Source of the DNA: Fischerella sp. CENA71
Lineage (GTDB): Bacteria > Cyanobacteriota > Cyanobacteriia > Cyanobacteriales > Nostocaceae
NCBI GenBank assembly: GCA_024239075.1
Contig: JANBVI010000050.1
Location: forward strand, 1-64,000
DNA length: 64,000 bases
Reading direction: 5' to 3'
This document shows, one piece after another, positions 1 through 8,737 of this stretch. Positions within the stretch are counted from its first letter, which is position 1. Every line of letters begins with the position of its first letter. The translations under genes and the position numbers were made by a program. The notes below the pieces were generated by a model, which saw nothing but the letters and a program-made list of their open reading frames with translations, searched no databases and was not told the origin of the DNA.

Positions 1-121
1 ATGCACAGGGGAAAAGCAATAAACCAGACCATCCTACGAATACGAAGCGATCGCGCTTCAACCAGTCGTCGAGAACGTCAAACCACCCTCTGGTAGTACT
101 ACGTCCAATTGCGATGGTCAT
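1..121 (-). CDS. psbD: Photosystem II D2 protein, N-terminal part (cut by window edge)
   Basis: Read on the minus strand, an ATG at 119-121 opens a frame that runs off the window after 40 codons. The translation contains [20 protein letters not shown], the highly conserved start of the photosystem II reaction-centre protein D2, which binds chlorophyll, pheophytin and the QA plastoquinone in the thylakoid membrane. Only the N-terminal stromal tail and the beginning of the first membrane helix are present; the gene continues to the left of the window. It is divergent from ycf4, so both promoters must lie in 122-515. A GCGATCGC site falls inside the coding sequence. The fragment is short but the match to D2 is unmistakable. 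Confidence 0.95.
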   Translation of the reverse strand, partial: MTIAIGRSTTRGWFDVLDDWLKRDRFVFVGWSGLLLFPCA

Positions 122-515
122 CGAACTAAAATCCTCTTTTTTACTAAAATTGCACGTTATTGAGGAATTAACGTTTTTTTGACACTACACAGATACTTTT
201 ATGTACCTGATTTTATGAGAAACTACTGCTAGATTCAGTCAGTTCTTCTCAGGGTTGTGTCACTACCCAATAACACCAGCTGTAAATTTAGCTAGTGATT
301 CCTTAATGCTTCTTAACTTATCATAATTTGTCTTGTTTTGTGCCTGATGCACCTGCGTAAATCAGGTATTTTGCACAGACCTATTAAATATTATCAATAT
401 CAGAAATTTTACAATTTGACACAACTTTTCTCAGAAATCTTAAAAGAAACTTGCAATAGATCCATAGACAGTGGCAGACTTTTAAAGGGAATTTATCAAA
501 CGCCAAGGTAGTTCC
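122..515. promoter_or_regulatory. Divergent psbD / ycf4 intergenic region
   Basis: This 394-bp AT-rich spacer separates the divergently transcribed psbD (minus) and ycf4 (plus), so it must carry both promoters and their leaders. It has poly-T and poly-A runs next to psbD (for example 137-142 and 173-180). I see no clear -10/-35 pair that can be named with confidence, and no open reading frame of interest. Light regulation of psbD is typical of the family but cannot be read from the sequence. Confidence 0.5.
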
Positions 516-1085
516 ATGACGACATCAACAACCATCAACAAAGACGAACGCGTCTTGCATCAAAAGGTTCTCGGTTCACGTCGGTTGAGTAACTACTGGT
601 GGGCAAGTATTGTAACTTTAGGTGCCACAGGCTTTTTCTTGGCTGCGCTATCCAGCTACCTACAAGTTAATTTACTCATAGTTACCGACCCAACTCAACT
701 TATTTTTGTCCCACAAGGATTGGTGATGGGATTGTACGGAGCAGCAGGTCTGCTTCTCGCTTTGTACCTGTGGTCAGTAATTCTCTTGGATGTGGGTGGC
801 GGATACAACGAGTTTAACCAGGAAACTGGCAAAGTCAAAATCTTCCGTTGGGGTTTTCCTGGCAAGAATCGTCGTATCGAACTTGACTTTAACACCCAAG
901 ATGTACAATCCGTACGAGTCCAGATCAAAGAAGGTCTAAATCCTCGTCGTACCCTCTACTTACGCGTCAAAGGTCGTCGAGATATTCCCCTAACAAGGGT
1001 AGGTCAACCGATGTCTTTAAAAGACTTGGAAATTCAAGGAGCAGAATTAGCTAGATTTCTGGGAGTACCTTTGGAAGGTTTGTAG
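516..1085 (+). CDS. ycf4: Photosystem I assembly protein Ycf4
   Basis: A 189-residue protein with two hydrophobic segments near residues 30-50 and 65-93, followed by a soluble basic domain that includes the Ycf4-type stretch GGGYNEFNQETGKVKIFRWG. Ycf4 is a thylakoid membrane factor that helps assemble the photosystem I reaction centre. Its length is the usual 180-190 residues, and the ATG start is the only sensible one. It lies head-to-head with psbD. The stop is followed by degenerate TTTGTCATT repeats rather than a clear terminator. Identification rests on family recognition over the whole length. Confidence 0.95.
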   Translation: MTTSTTINKDERVLHQKVLGSRRLSNYWWASIVTLGATGFFLAALSSYLQVNLLIVTDPTQLIFVPQGLVMGLYGAAGLLLALYLWSVILLDVGGGYNEFNQETGKVKIFRWGFPGKNRRIELDFNTQDVQSVRVQIKEGLNPRRTLYLRVKGRRDIPLTRVGQPMSLKDLEIQGAELARFLGVPLEGL

Positions 1086-1165
1086 GTTGCTTTTTGTCAT
1101 TTGTCATTGGTCATTTGTCATGGGTAAAAACTTTGGACTATTGACCATTGACGCTTGACTACTAA
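1086..1165. repeat. Short heptamer repeats (TTTGTCATTGG type)
   Basis: Several imperfect copies of TTTGTCATT / TTGGTCATT and TTGACCATTGACG follow the ycf4 stop. These are short tandemly repeated repetitive sequences common in filamentous cyanobacteria; the complementary form ATGACCAATGAC recurs at 45.7, 46.7 and 54.2 kb in this window. Confidence 0.7.
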
Positions 1166-1234
1166 ATTTCTACACATTACTCATACTCGCAATCAGAAGC
1201 TAAGATACACTGGTTGAGTCTATAGAACTAGCTA

Positions 1235-2053
1235 ATGCGGTTAAAATTTTCGGAGCTTTTGGTTGTATTTGTGATTGTCAGTGTCTTGATAGTGGGTGGG
1301 TGTTCGACACAACAAGTATCTTCTGACACTTCATCTACCACACCCACAGCCACGGAGGCAAGCACCAATACAACTACACAGGCGACAGCAGAAACAACTA
1401 CAGAAACAACTTCTGTATCTCAAGCTACACAAGAGGCTATTCCTGGAATGAAAGATTTACCAAGACTTGAAGGCAAAGCTACCGTGGTCATGACCGTCAA
1501 TGGTTCTCCAATTACCATTGAAGTAGATGGTACTAATGCCCCCATCACTGCTGGTAACTTTATAGACTTAGTACAACGTGGTGTATATGATGGTTTAGTT
1601 TTTCACCGAGTTGTGCGTCAACCCCAACCTTTTGTTGTCCAAGGTGGCGATCCCCAAAGTAAAGACCCAAAAGTAGCAGCTAACAGGTTAGGAACTGGTG
1701 GTTTTATTGATCCTAAAACAGGTAACGAGCGCTATATTCCCCTGGAAATTAAGCCTAAAGGAGCAGACGCCCCCATTTACGGCAAAACATTAGAATCGGC
1801 TCGTATCAATCAACCACCCGTGTTGACACATAAACTGGGTGCAGTCGCAATGGCGCGATCGCAAATGCCAGATTCTGCTTCTTCACAGTTTTACTTTGCC
1901 CTAGCTGACTTAGGCTTTCTAGATGGCAGCTACGCCGTATTTGGCTACGTCACAGAAGGTATGAATGTAGTAAACAAAATTCAGCAAGGCGATCGCATCG
2001 AATCAGCCAAAGTCACCCAAGGTGCAGAAAATTTGAAAAACGCTGGAAAATAG
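1235..2053 (+). CDS. Cyclophilin-type peptidyl-prolyl isomerase, lipoprotein
   Basis: A 272-residue protein. Residues 1-23 form a signal peptide ending in a lipobox (IVGGC), so it is probably lipid-anchored facing the periplasm or thylakoid lumen. A Thr/Ser-rich linker (about 25-75) follows, then a cyclophilin domain (about 80-265). Cyclophilin hallmarks are [20 protein letters not shown] and the SQFYFAL core with the active-site phenylalanine. Cyclophilins catalyse cis-trans isomerisation of prolyl bonds and assist folding of exported proteins. The ATG start is the one giving an intact signal peptide. The gene is followed within a few bases by the long GGGATC repeat block, so it is probably transcribed alone. 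Confidence 0.92.
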   Translation: MRLKFSELLVVFVIVSVLIVGGCSTQQVSSDTSSTTPTATEASTNTTTQATAETTTETTSVSQATQEAIPGMKDLPRLEGKATVVMTVNGSPITIEVDGTNAPITAGNFIDLVQRGVYDGLVFHRVVRQPQPFVVQGGDPQSKDPKVAANRLGTGGFIDPKTGNERYIPLEIKPKGADAPIYGKTLESARINQPPVLTHKLGAVAMARSQMPDSASSQFYFALADLGFLDGSYAVFGYVTEGMNVVNKIQQGDRIESAKVTQGAENLKNAGK

Positions 2054-2202
2054 GGATCGGGGATCGGGGATCAGGGATCAGAGACCAGGAATGGGCAGAA
2101 ATTTCTTCCTTGTCCTCCTTGTCTTCCCTGTCTTCCTTATCCCTATTCCCCGATCCCCAATCCCCGATCCCCAATCCCCGATCCTCGATCCCCGATCCCC
2201 AA
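2052..2202. repeat. Inverted GGGGATC / GATCCCC repeat block
   Basis: Copies of GGGGATC(A/G) directly after the cyclophilin stop (2052-2085) are complementary to a run of GATCCCCAATCCCC units at 2150-2202, with a TCCTTGTC-rich stretch between. The two arms could form a very stable hairpin of about 30 bp. The block runs right up to the next gene and in one frame reads as a false N-terminal extension of it. Confidence 0.8.
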
Positions 2203-2205
2203 AAC

Positions 2206-3375
2206 TTGGTAGAAGTCGTTGTCACTGGTATTAGTTTAGTTTCTGCCTTAGGTCAAAACCTAGCAGATAGCTGGCAACAATTGCTAGCAGGTAAATCTGG
2301 GATTAAAATTTGTCAACCATTTCCAGAATTAGAACCACGTCCTCTTGGGTTAATTGACAAGCAACCAGCACAGTTGAGATTACTGACTCAACAGCTGGTT
2401 GCTTCTGCATTAAAAGATGCAGGATTAGTTTATCCTCTGCCAAATTGTGGCGTTGTCATTGGTTCGAGTCGCAGTCATCAGGCGACGTGGGAAGAGATGG
2501 CGAAAAATAGGTGGGCAGAGGAAATGGTAAATTCCAATCCCCAATCCCCGATCCCCGATCCCCGATCCCTAGATAATTGGCTAGACACCCTCCCACACAT
2601 GAATGCGATCGCAGCTGCGAGACAAATTGGTGCGACTGGGATTGTTTTAGCACCGATGGCGGCCTGTGCGACTGGTATTTGGGCGATCGCTCAAGCTACA
2701 TATTTGATTAAATCTGGACAATGTCAGCAAGTCATGACAGGAGCAACAGAAGCAGCAATTACGCCTCTGACTTTGACTGGCTTTCACAAGATGAGCGCCT
2801 TGGCTAAAACTGGGGCATATCCCTTCGATTTGCGTCGTGAAGGCTTAGTTTTAGGAGAAGGGGGAGCGATCTTGATTTTAGAATCGGCAGCATCAGCAAA
2901 ACAGCGCCAAGCCAAGGTGTATGGAAAGATACTTGGTTTTGGCTTAACAACAGATGCATATCATGCCAATACTCCAGAACCAGAAAGTCAGAGTGCGATC
3001 GCAGCAATTAAGCAATGTTTGCAACGCAGTCACTTAACGCCAAAAGACATTGATTATATCCATGCTCACGGTACGGCTACGCAAATTAACGATCAAGTAG
3101 AAAGCCAATTAATACAAAGCTTATTTTCTTCACAGGTGGCAGTTAGCTCTACGAAAGGAGCCACAGGGCATACTCTCGGAGCATCAGGAGCTTTAGGTGT
3201 AGCTTTTTCTCTGATGGCATTACAGCAGCAAATATTACCGCCATGTGTAGGCTTACAGCAACCAGAGTTTGATTTAAATCTGGTAAGAGAAGCACGTGAA
3301 AGTAAAGTTCAACGGGTATTGTGTTTTAGTTTTGGATTTGGAGGGCAAAATGCTGTCTTAGCACTAGAAAAATAA
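2206..3375 (+). CDS. Beta-ketoacyl-ACP synthase (KAS II / FabF-like)
   Basis: A thiolase-fold condensing enzyme for Claisen condensation of malonyl-ACP with an acyl chain. The catalytic triad is complete: Cys154 in AACATG, His288 in HAHGT and His322 in TGHTLGASGA. An open frame extends back to 2110, but that part is translated GATCCCC repeat, so I place the start at the TTG at 2206, where the usual VVVTG beginning of the family follows. No good ribosome-binding site is visible. The protein is 389 residues from that start, slightly shorter than housekeeping FabF. It stands alone, so it may serve a specialised lipid or polyketide rather than bulk fatty-acid synthesis (inference). A 12-residue Pro-rich insert encoded by repeat DNA lies at 2534-2570. 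Confidence 0.88.
   Translation: MVEVVVTGISLVSALGQNLADSWQQLLAGKSGIKICQPFPELEPRPLGLIDKQPAQLRLLTQQLVASALKDAGLVYPLPNCGVVIGSSRSHQATWEEMAKNRWAEEMVNSNPQSPIPDPRSLDNWLDTLPHMNAIAAARQIGATGIVLAPMAACATGIWAIAQATYLIKSGQCQQVMTGATEAAITPLTLTGFHKMSALAKTGAYPFDLRREGLVLGEGGAILILESAASAKQRQAKVYGKILGFGLTTDAYHANTPEPESQSAIAAIKQCLQRSHLTPKDIDYIHAHGTATQINDQVESQLIQSLFSSQVAVSSTKGATGHTLGASGALGVAFSLMALQQQILPPCVGLQQPEFDLNLVREARESKVQRVLCFSFGFGGQNAVLALEK
2534..2571. repeat. GATCCCC heptamers inside the ketosynthase gene
   Basis: The coding sequence contains tandem CCAATCCCC / CGATCCCC units identical in type to the block just upstream of the gene. They keep the frame open and encode a NPQSPIPDPRS-like segment, about residues 110-122, before NWLDTLPH. 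Confidence 0.85.
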
Positions 3376-3567
3376 AAATTCAAGATTTAATTTGCCTAAT
3401 TCAAAAAATAAATAACCCGTAAATTTTATTTACTAAATTTTACAAGTTAGTCTGTCAATTCTCTGTGATTTCAACAGATTTTGACTGACAAATGCTTCTT
3501 TTAGACGTCATTTAGATAAAATAGATATGATAATAAAAGTCGATAAAACTTAAAAATTATTTATCTA

Positions 3568-5016
3568 ATGCTGGTTTCCTCCTCTGGCTTGTCCAAGGTC
3601 AAAGAATCAATAAAAGAAAAAATTTTTTTTGGCAATGAACCAACAGCCGAATTAATTGCCATTCTTACCGTTTACTTTGTCCAAGGTATTTTGGGATTGG
3701 CACGTTTAGCAGTCAGCTTTTTTCTCAAAGATGAACTAGGACTAACTCCAGCCCAAGTATCAGCCCTAATGGGTATAGTTGCCATACCCTGGATTGTCAA
3801 ACCATTATTTGGTTTTATTTCTGATGGCTTCCCCATTTTTGGCTACAGACGACGACCATATTTGGTGTTATCGGGGATAATAGGAGCGGCTTCTTGGGTG
3901 AGCCTAGCCACAATTGTTCACACACCTGTAGTTGCAACAGCAGCGATCGCTCTTGGTTCGGTATCTGTTGCTGTGAGTGACGTCATCGTTGACTCATTAG
4001 TTGTAGAACGAGCCAGGGTAGAATCTCAGGCGGAAGCAGGTTCTTTACAATCTCTATGTTGGGGTGCTTCCGCCTTCGGTGGTTTGATAACTGCTTACTT
4101 TAGTGGTGTCCTCTTAGAGCATTTTAGTAATCGCACCGTATTTTGGATTACTGCCTCTTTTCCCCTCATAGTTTCAGCAGTAGCTTGGTTAATTGCTGAA
4201 TCCCCAGTCAAGCATGATATCAACACCAACAACAATCCCAACTTCCAATCAATCAAGTATCAAATTGGACAACTACGCCAAGCCATTACTCAAAAAGCAA
4301 TTTGGCTACCAACAGCATTTCTTTTCATCTGGCAAGCTACGCCAACTGCTGAATCAGCCTTTTTCTTCTTTACGACAAACGAATTACATTTTCAACCAGA
4401 ATTTTTAGGACGAGTACGCTTAGTGACAAGCGTTGCTTCCTTAGTAGGTATTTGGATCTTTCAACGTTTTCTTAAAACCGTCCCTTTTCGCGTCATTTTT
4501 GGCTGGAGTACTGTTCTTTCAGCCGCTTTAGGAATGACAATGTTGCTCCTGGTAACTCATACAAACCGGACTTTAGGCATTGATGATCATTGGTTTAGTT
4601 TGGGTGATAGCCTGATTCTTACCGTTATGGGACAAATTGCCTATATGCCAGTATTGGTGCTAGCAGCCAGACTTTGTCCATCGGGAGTAGAAGCAACATT
4701 ATTTGCCTTGTTAATGTCAGTTACTAACTTAGCAGGACTGCTTTCCTACGAGTTCGGTGCAGTATTGATGCATTGGTTTGGAATTACAGAAACAAACTTT
4801 GAAAAACTCTGGATTTTGGTAATTCTGACTAACTTCAGTACTTTGTTACCATTACCCTTTCTCAACTGGTTGCCTGCTGCTGAGTCTGAAACCGAAACAT
4901 CTAAGAATTTACCACCAACTTCAGTTCCGGATCATGAAGAATCTTTTGTACCCAATATGATGCCAGAGTTGATGCTGCGAGAACTAGAGTCAGAAGTAGT
5001 TAGGGATAGGGGATAG
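3568..5016 (+). CDS. Folate-biopterin transporter family (BT1) membrane carrier
   Basis: A 482-residue, 12-helix carrier of the major facilitator type. The motif region FISDGFPIFGYRRRPYL after the second helix pair and the SDVIVDSLVVERAR helix are characteristic of the BT1 folate-biopterin family found in kinetoplastids, plants and cyanobacteria; a Synechocystis member is reported to move folates. It sits in the cytoplasmic or possibly thylakoid membrane. The ATG at 3568 follows a long AT-rich leader. The last residues (VVRDRG) are encoded by the beginning of a GGGGATAGGGGATC repeat, suggesting that repeat entry reset the stop codon. Substrate is inferred from the family only. Confidence 0.88.
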   Translation: MLVSSSGLSKVKESIKEKIFFGNEPTAELIAILTVYFVQGILGLARLAVSFFLKDELGLTPAQVSALMGIVAIPWIVKPLFGFISDGFPIFGYRRRPYLVLSGIIGAASWVSLATIVHTPVVATAAIALGSVSVAVSDVIVDSLVVERARVESQAEAGSLQSLCWGASAFGGLITAYFSGVLLEHFSNRTVFWITASFPLIVSAVAWLIAESPVKHDINTNNNPNFQSIKYQIGQLRQAITQKAIWLPTAFLFIWQATPTAESAFFFFTTNELHFQPEFLGRVRLVTSVASLVGIWIFQRFLKTVPFRVIFGWSTVLSAALGMTMLLLVTHTNRTLGIDDHWFSLGDSLILTVMGQIAYMPVLVLAARLCPSGVEATLFALLMSVTNLAGLLSYEFGAVLMHWFGITETNFEKLWILVILTNFSTLLPLPFLNWLPAAESETETSKNLPPTSVPDHEESFVPNMMPELMLRELESEVVRDRG

Positions 5017-5165
5017 GGGATCGGGGATTGGAAACAGACGCGGTGACGCGGAGAGTAAAAGACGCGGAGAATCTATCAGAAATATTCTCTGTGTCCCTGT
5101 GTCGCTGTGTCCCTGTGTCCCTGTGTCCCTGTGTCCCTGTGTCCGTGTGTCCCCGTGTTCCTCTT
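5017..5165. repeat. Repeat block: GGGATC units and (CTGTGTCC)n
   Basis: After the carrier stop come GGGGATCGGGGATTGG units, a GACGCGG(T/A)GACGCGGAG stretch, and then about nine tandem copies of the octamer CTGTGTCC (about 5090-5160). Open frames read through the octamers on both strands are artefacts. Confidence 0.85.
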
Positions 5166-5193
5166 TCTTTATCCCCAATCCCATTTTTAAGAT

Positions 5194-6714
5194 ATGCAAA
5201 CTTTTGAAACTCAAAAACAAATTTCTCAAGTTTTCACCAAACCTTATAACCGTAACGATTGGCAAGGTGGATATAAATCTTTAAAACAAGAATTTGATTA
5301 TTGGATAGATGACATAGAAGGACGAATTCCACCAGAACTTAACGGTACTTTATTCAGAAATGGCCCTGGTTTGTTGGATATAAATGGGCAATTAATTCAT
5401 CATCCCTTTGATGGAGATGGGATGATTAGTCGCATAACTTTTGCAAATGGTCGCGCCCACTTCCGCAATCGCTTTGTCCGCACTGATGCGTATTTGGAAG
5501 AACAAAAAGCGGGTAAAATTCTCTATCGTGGTGTCTTTGGTACACAAAAACCAGGTGGTTGGCTAGCAAATGCCTTCGACTTTAAACTCAAAAATATTGC
5601 TAATACCAATGTTATCTACTGGGGTGAGAAACTGCTGGCTCTGTGGGAAGCAGCAGAACCTCATCGCCTTGATCCTCATACACTAGAAACCTTGGGTAGA
5701 GAATACTTTCACGGTGTGCTGTCAGAAGGTGAAGCATTTAGCGCCCATCCCCGTTTTGATCCAAGTTGTGAGTTCGACGGTGGTGAACCTTGTTTGGTAA
5801 ACTTTTCCATCAAAGCAGGACTATCCACAACTATTACTATTTTTGAGTTAGACACAACAGGCACTATTGTAAGAAAGCACGCCCATGATGTGCCGGGTTT
5901 CGCCTTTATTCACGATTTTGCTATTACCCCAAACTACTGCATATTTTTTCAAAATCCTGTGAGTTTCAATCCCATACCTTTTGTCTTAGGAATGCGTGGT
6001 GCAGGCGAATGTGTTAAGTTTCAACCCAATAAAACAACGCGAGTCATCATTATTCCTCGCCAAATCCCCCTAAAATCCCCCCTTGATAAGGGGAGACTAA
6101 AGGAGGTGCAAATTCTCGAAACTCACTCTGGTTTTGTTTTCCACCATGCCAATGCTTTTGAGCAAGGAAACGAGATTATTATTGATTCTATTTGCTACGA
6201 ATCCTTACTGGAAGTTGAACCAGAAAGTGATTTTCGACAGACTGATTTTGATGCTATCAAGCCTGGACAACTCTGGCGTTTTCACCTCAATCTCCAAGAC
6301 AAGACTGTACGGCGAAAATTGTTAGAAAGCCGTTGTTGTGAATTTCCGACTTTGCATCCTCAAAAAGTGGGGCGATCGCATCGTTATTTATATATTGGTG
6401 CTGCTCATGCTCCCAGTGGTAATGCTCCCTTACAAGCATTTTTGAAGATGGATCTTCACTCAGGAGAACGACAACTTTGGAGTGCTGCACCCAAAGGTTT
6501 TGCTAGCGAACCAGTGTTTGTACCCCGTCCCTATTCTCAAAGGGAAGACGATGGTTGGGTGTTAGCTTTGGTTTATGATGCCAGTTGCGATCGCTCAGAT
6601 GTAGTAATTCTAGATGCCTGTAATTTCAACCAAGGTCCAGTAGCAAGGCTACATCTTAAACATCATATTCCTTATGGTTTACACGGGAACTTTAGTTCTG
6701 AGTTGTTTGTGTGA
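5194..6714 (+). CDS. Carotenoid oxygenase (apocarotenoid-15,15'-oxygenase type)
   Basis: A 506-residue protein of the RPE65/carotenoid-cleavage family, a seven-bladed propeller with a non-haem iron held by four histidines. The ligands can be placed at His185 (SAHPRFDP), His240 (FIHDFAIT), His317 (FVFHHANAF) and His497 (GLHGNF). These match the spacing of Synechocystis apocarotenoid oxygenase (183, 238, 304, 484) except for about 11-13 extra residues between the second and third ligands. The extra residues coincide with a repeat inserted at 6061-6106. The expected reaction is cleavage of apocarotenals to retinal. The ATG start is good, and the gene is monocistronic between repeat-rich spacers. 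Confidence 0.92.
   Translation: MQTFETQKQISQVFTKPYNRNDWQGGYKSLKQEFDYWIDDIEGRIPPELNGTLFRNGPGLLDINGQLIHHPFDGDGMISRITFANGRAHFRNRFVRTDAYLEEQKAGKILYRGVFGTQKPGGWLANAFDFKLKNIANTNVIYWGEKLLALWEAAEPHRLDPHTLETLGREYFHGVLSEGEAFSAHPRFDPSCEFDGGEPCLVNFSIKAGLSTTITIFELDTTGTIVRKHAHDVPGFAFIHDFAITPNYCIFFQNPVSFNPIPFVLGMRGAGECVKFQPNKTTRVIIIPRQIPLKSPLDKGRLKEVQILETHSGFVFHHANAFEQGNEIIIDSICYESLLEVEPESDFRQTDFDAIKPGQLWRFHLNLQDKTVRRKLLESRCCEFPTLHPQKVGRSHRYLYIGAAHAPSGNAPLQAFLKMDLHSGERQLWSAAPKGFASEPVFVPRPYSQREDDGWVLALVYDASCDRSDVVILDACNFNQGPVARLHLKHHIPYGLHGNFSSELFV
6061..6106. repeat. Interspersed repeat inserted in frame in the carotenoid oxygenase gene
   Basis: The stretch begins CAAATCCCCCTAAAATCCCC, continues CTTGATAAGGGGAGAC, and resembles a widespread cyanobacterial interspersed repeat whose two ends (AATCCCC and GGGGAGA) are partly complementary. 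It reads as residues 290-305 (QIPLKSPLDKGRLKE) without breaking the frame. Confidence 0.8.
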
Positions 6715-7097
6715 GGTTTAAAGGCGTAGGGGTATAGGAGGATTTTGGGGGTGTAGCTAAAAAATTTAGAGCTATGCAAGGATATAGATTTCAAAAAACT
6801 ATTTTTGTCTTTTATTCCTTCACACTATCACATCCCCATACCCTTACACCCTGTCATACATAAACATAAAAAAGAAATGAACACAGATAATAAGTATAAT
6901 TTTTAATCTGTGTTCATCTATGTGTATCTCTGGTTACTCTATATTACTATCTTGAACTCGAGCAAAAAAAGCTACATCGCGAAATTTTGTAACATAAATT
7001 ACATAAATTATAGTTTTTCTCAAAAATAAACGTTAGCCTAGACATAGACCTCCGGTTCCATAGATTTTGTGGAAGCCTGATAGGAAGAGAAAAATCT
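6715..7097. other. Intergenic region before gdhA
   Basis: A 383-bp spacer with no credible gene. It contains G-rich GTAGGGGTATAGGAGG just after the oxygenase stop and a partly complementary CCCCATACCCTTACACCC at about 6835-6853, which together could form a stem and may terminate oxygenase transcription. A TCTGTGTTCATCTATGTG-type repeat lies near 6905. The gdhA leader at 7045-7097 ends with AGGAAGAG, a usable ribosome-binding site. Confidence 0.5.
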
Positions 7098-8387
7098 ATG
7101 ATTACAACTTCTATACAACCACTGGAAGCTTCTTCTCCAGCGTATATTTGCCCATTAGATCAAGCTTGTAGCTATTTGGAAGCAGCAGCACGAGAATTAA
7201 AGCTAGATTTAGGTCTGTTGCAGGTACTTAGTCATCCACGTAAGGTAGTTACAGTCTCCATTCCTGTAAAACGGGATAATGGCGAGATACAAATTTTAGC
7301 AGGACATCGAGTCCAACACTGTGATGTCTTGGGACCTTACAAAGGTGGCATTCGTTACCATCCAGCTGTGACGTTGCGGGAGGTATCAGCCCTAGCAATG
7401 CTAATGACTTGGAAATGTGCGTTACTAGGTATTCCTTACGGCGGTGCCAAAGGTGGTATTGCTCTCGATCCAAAACGTTACAGTGTGGGTGAATTAGAAC
7501 GGCTCACCCGACGATACACGAGCGAATTAATCAAGGATATTGGCCCTAGTGTAGACATCCCGGCACCAGATATGGGTACTTCTGCCCGTGAAATGGCTTG
7601 GATGATGGATACTTACTCTGTCAATGTTGGTCATGCTGTTCCGGGAGTTGTGACTGGAAAACCGCTATCTATTGGTGGTTCACTGGGACGGGAGATGGCA
7701 ACAGGACGTGGCGTAATGATTATTGTCAGGGAGGCACTAGCTGATCAGGGTAAGTCATTAGCAGATGTGCGAGTAGTTATCCAGGGTTTTGGTAACGTCG
7801 GTAGTGCAGCAGCTTTGTTAATGCATGAAGCAGGAGCGAAAGTGATAGCTGTATCGACTGGATCTGGAGGAGTTTATTCAGAAACTGGTCTTGATATTCC
7901 TAATTTGAAAGCCTATGCTTCTGAGAACCGTATGAGTGTGGTTGGCTTTCCACAAGCAATACCAATTAACAATGCAGAGTTACTAACTTTACCTTGTGAT
8001 GTCTTAATTCCCGCAGCTTTGGAAAACCAAATCACAGAAGACAATGTGAATCAAGTTCAAGCCAAGATAGTTGCAGAGGCGGCTAACGGGCCAGTGACTC
8101 TCATAGCTAACCAAGCGCTAGAGGCGCGTGGTGTAACTGTACTACCAGATATTTTGGCTAACGCGGGTGGTGTGGTAGTGAGTTATTTAGAGTGGGTACA
8201 AGGTCTTTCTTATTTATTTTGGGATGAGCAACGAGTCAACCGCGAATTGGAACACTTGATGGTACAAGCATATCGTCAAGTTATTAAGCATTCCAAAACA
8301 CGACAGATTCCTTTAAGACTCGCAGCTTATACGTTAGGGGTTGGTCGAGTTGCTCAAGCTTTAACTGATAGAGGTTTATATCCTTAA
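7098..8387 (+). CDS. gdhA: Glu/Leu/Phe/Val dehydrogenase (NAD(P) glutamate dehydrogenase)
   Basis: A 429-residue cytosolic hexameric-type dehydrogenase that interconverts glutamate with 2-oxoglutarate and ammonium. The substrate domain has the YKGGIRYHP block and the catalytic lysine region in GIPYGGAKGGI; PAPDMGT follows. The Rossmann domain begins at about residue 220 with VVIQGFGNVGS, and ANAGGVVVSYLEW closes the active site. Length and motifs fit the short hexameric class. An AGGAAGAG sequence 5-12 nt upstream supports the ATG. In cyanobacteria, where GS-GOGAT dominates nitrogen assimilation, this enzyme is accessory. The gene appears monocistronic. Confidence 0.93.
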   Translation: MITTSIQPLEASSPAYICPLDQACSYLEAAARELKLDLGLLQVLSHPRKVVTVSIPVKRDNGEIQILAGHRVQHCDVLGPYKGGIRYHPAVTLREVSALAMLMTWKCALLGIPYGGAKGGIALDPKRYSVGELERLTRRYTSELIKDIGPSVDIPAPDMGTSAREMAWMMDTYSVNVGHAVPGVVTGKPLSIGGSLGREMATGRGVMIIVREALADQGKSLADVRVVIQGFGNVGSAAALLMHEAGAKVIAVSTGSGGVYSETGLDIPNLKAYASENRMSVVGFPQAIPINNAELLTLPCDVLIPAALENQITEDNVNQVQAKIVAEAANGPVTLIANQALEARGVTVLPDILANAGGVVVSYLEWVQGLSYLFWDEQRVNRELEHLMVQAYRQVIKHSKTRQIPLRLAAYTLGVGRVAQALTDRGLYP

Positions 8388-8563
8388 CCATGTTTAATCT
8401 ATTGAATTAGCTTTTAAAGACAAAGCTACTCTGTATTATTCTGTCAGCTAACTTGCTAATAGATACTGTTGATTAAGTTTGTCATGACGATCACGTCAGC
8501 GACTACTCTGTTAATGATAAATATTTTCCTTGGACGTACACTTCAGCTCAATCCCATCTATTA

Positions 8564-8594
8564 AGCGCTCAGTTCAATAGAAGAACTGAGCGCT
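8564..8594 (-). terminator. Perfect hairpin, likely terminator of the truncated 5S locus
   Basis: AGCGCTCAGTTC (8564-8575) pairs perfectly with GAACTGAGCGCT (8583-8594) around a 7-nt loop. It lies about 45 nt beyond the 3' end of the minus-strand 5S fragment, where an rRNA operon terminator would be expected. It could alternatively serve gdhA coming from the other side. Confidence 0.55.
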
Positions 8595-8638
8595 ATTTTA
8601 CACCAAAAAGATAGGAGGCTTATGGAAAGAAAAAAAGT

Positions 8639-8737
8639 CCTGGCATCGAGCTATTTTGACGGTCGGCAACCCGACAACTATCGTCGCCGCAGCAGCGTTT
8701 CACAACTGAGTTCGGGAAGGGTTCAGAGTGGTTCCAC
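8639..8737 (-). rRNA. rrf: 5S ribosomal RNA, 5'-truncated copy
   Basis: The minus strand reads GGAACCACTCTGAACCC, then CCGAACTCAGTTGTGAAACG, CTGCGGCGACGATAGTTG, and ends CAAAATAGCTCGATGCCAGG, the conserved body and 3' end of bacterial 5S rRNA, immediately followed by a T-rich stretch. About 18-20 nt that should form the 5' strand of helix I are missing, so the closing stem cannot form and the RNA would not be functional. The break coincides with the beginning of a truncated ROK kinase frame. No 23S or 16S sequence is present in the window. Either this is a real deletion/recombination joining an rRNA operon to a kinase gene, or an assembly misjoin at a multicopy rRNA operon. Confidence 0.9.

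Noticed and set aside
5099-5284. Cys/Pro-rich small protein upstream of the carotenoid oxygenase
   Set aside because: It is translation of the CTGTGTCC octamer array running into the oxygenase start.
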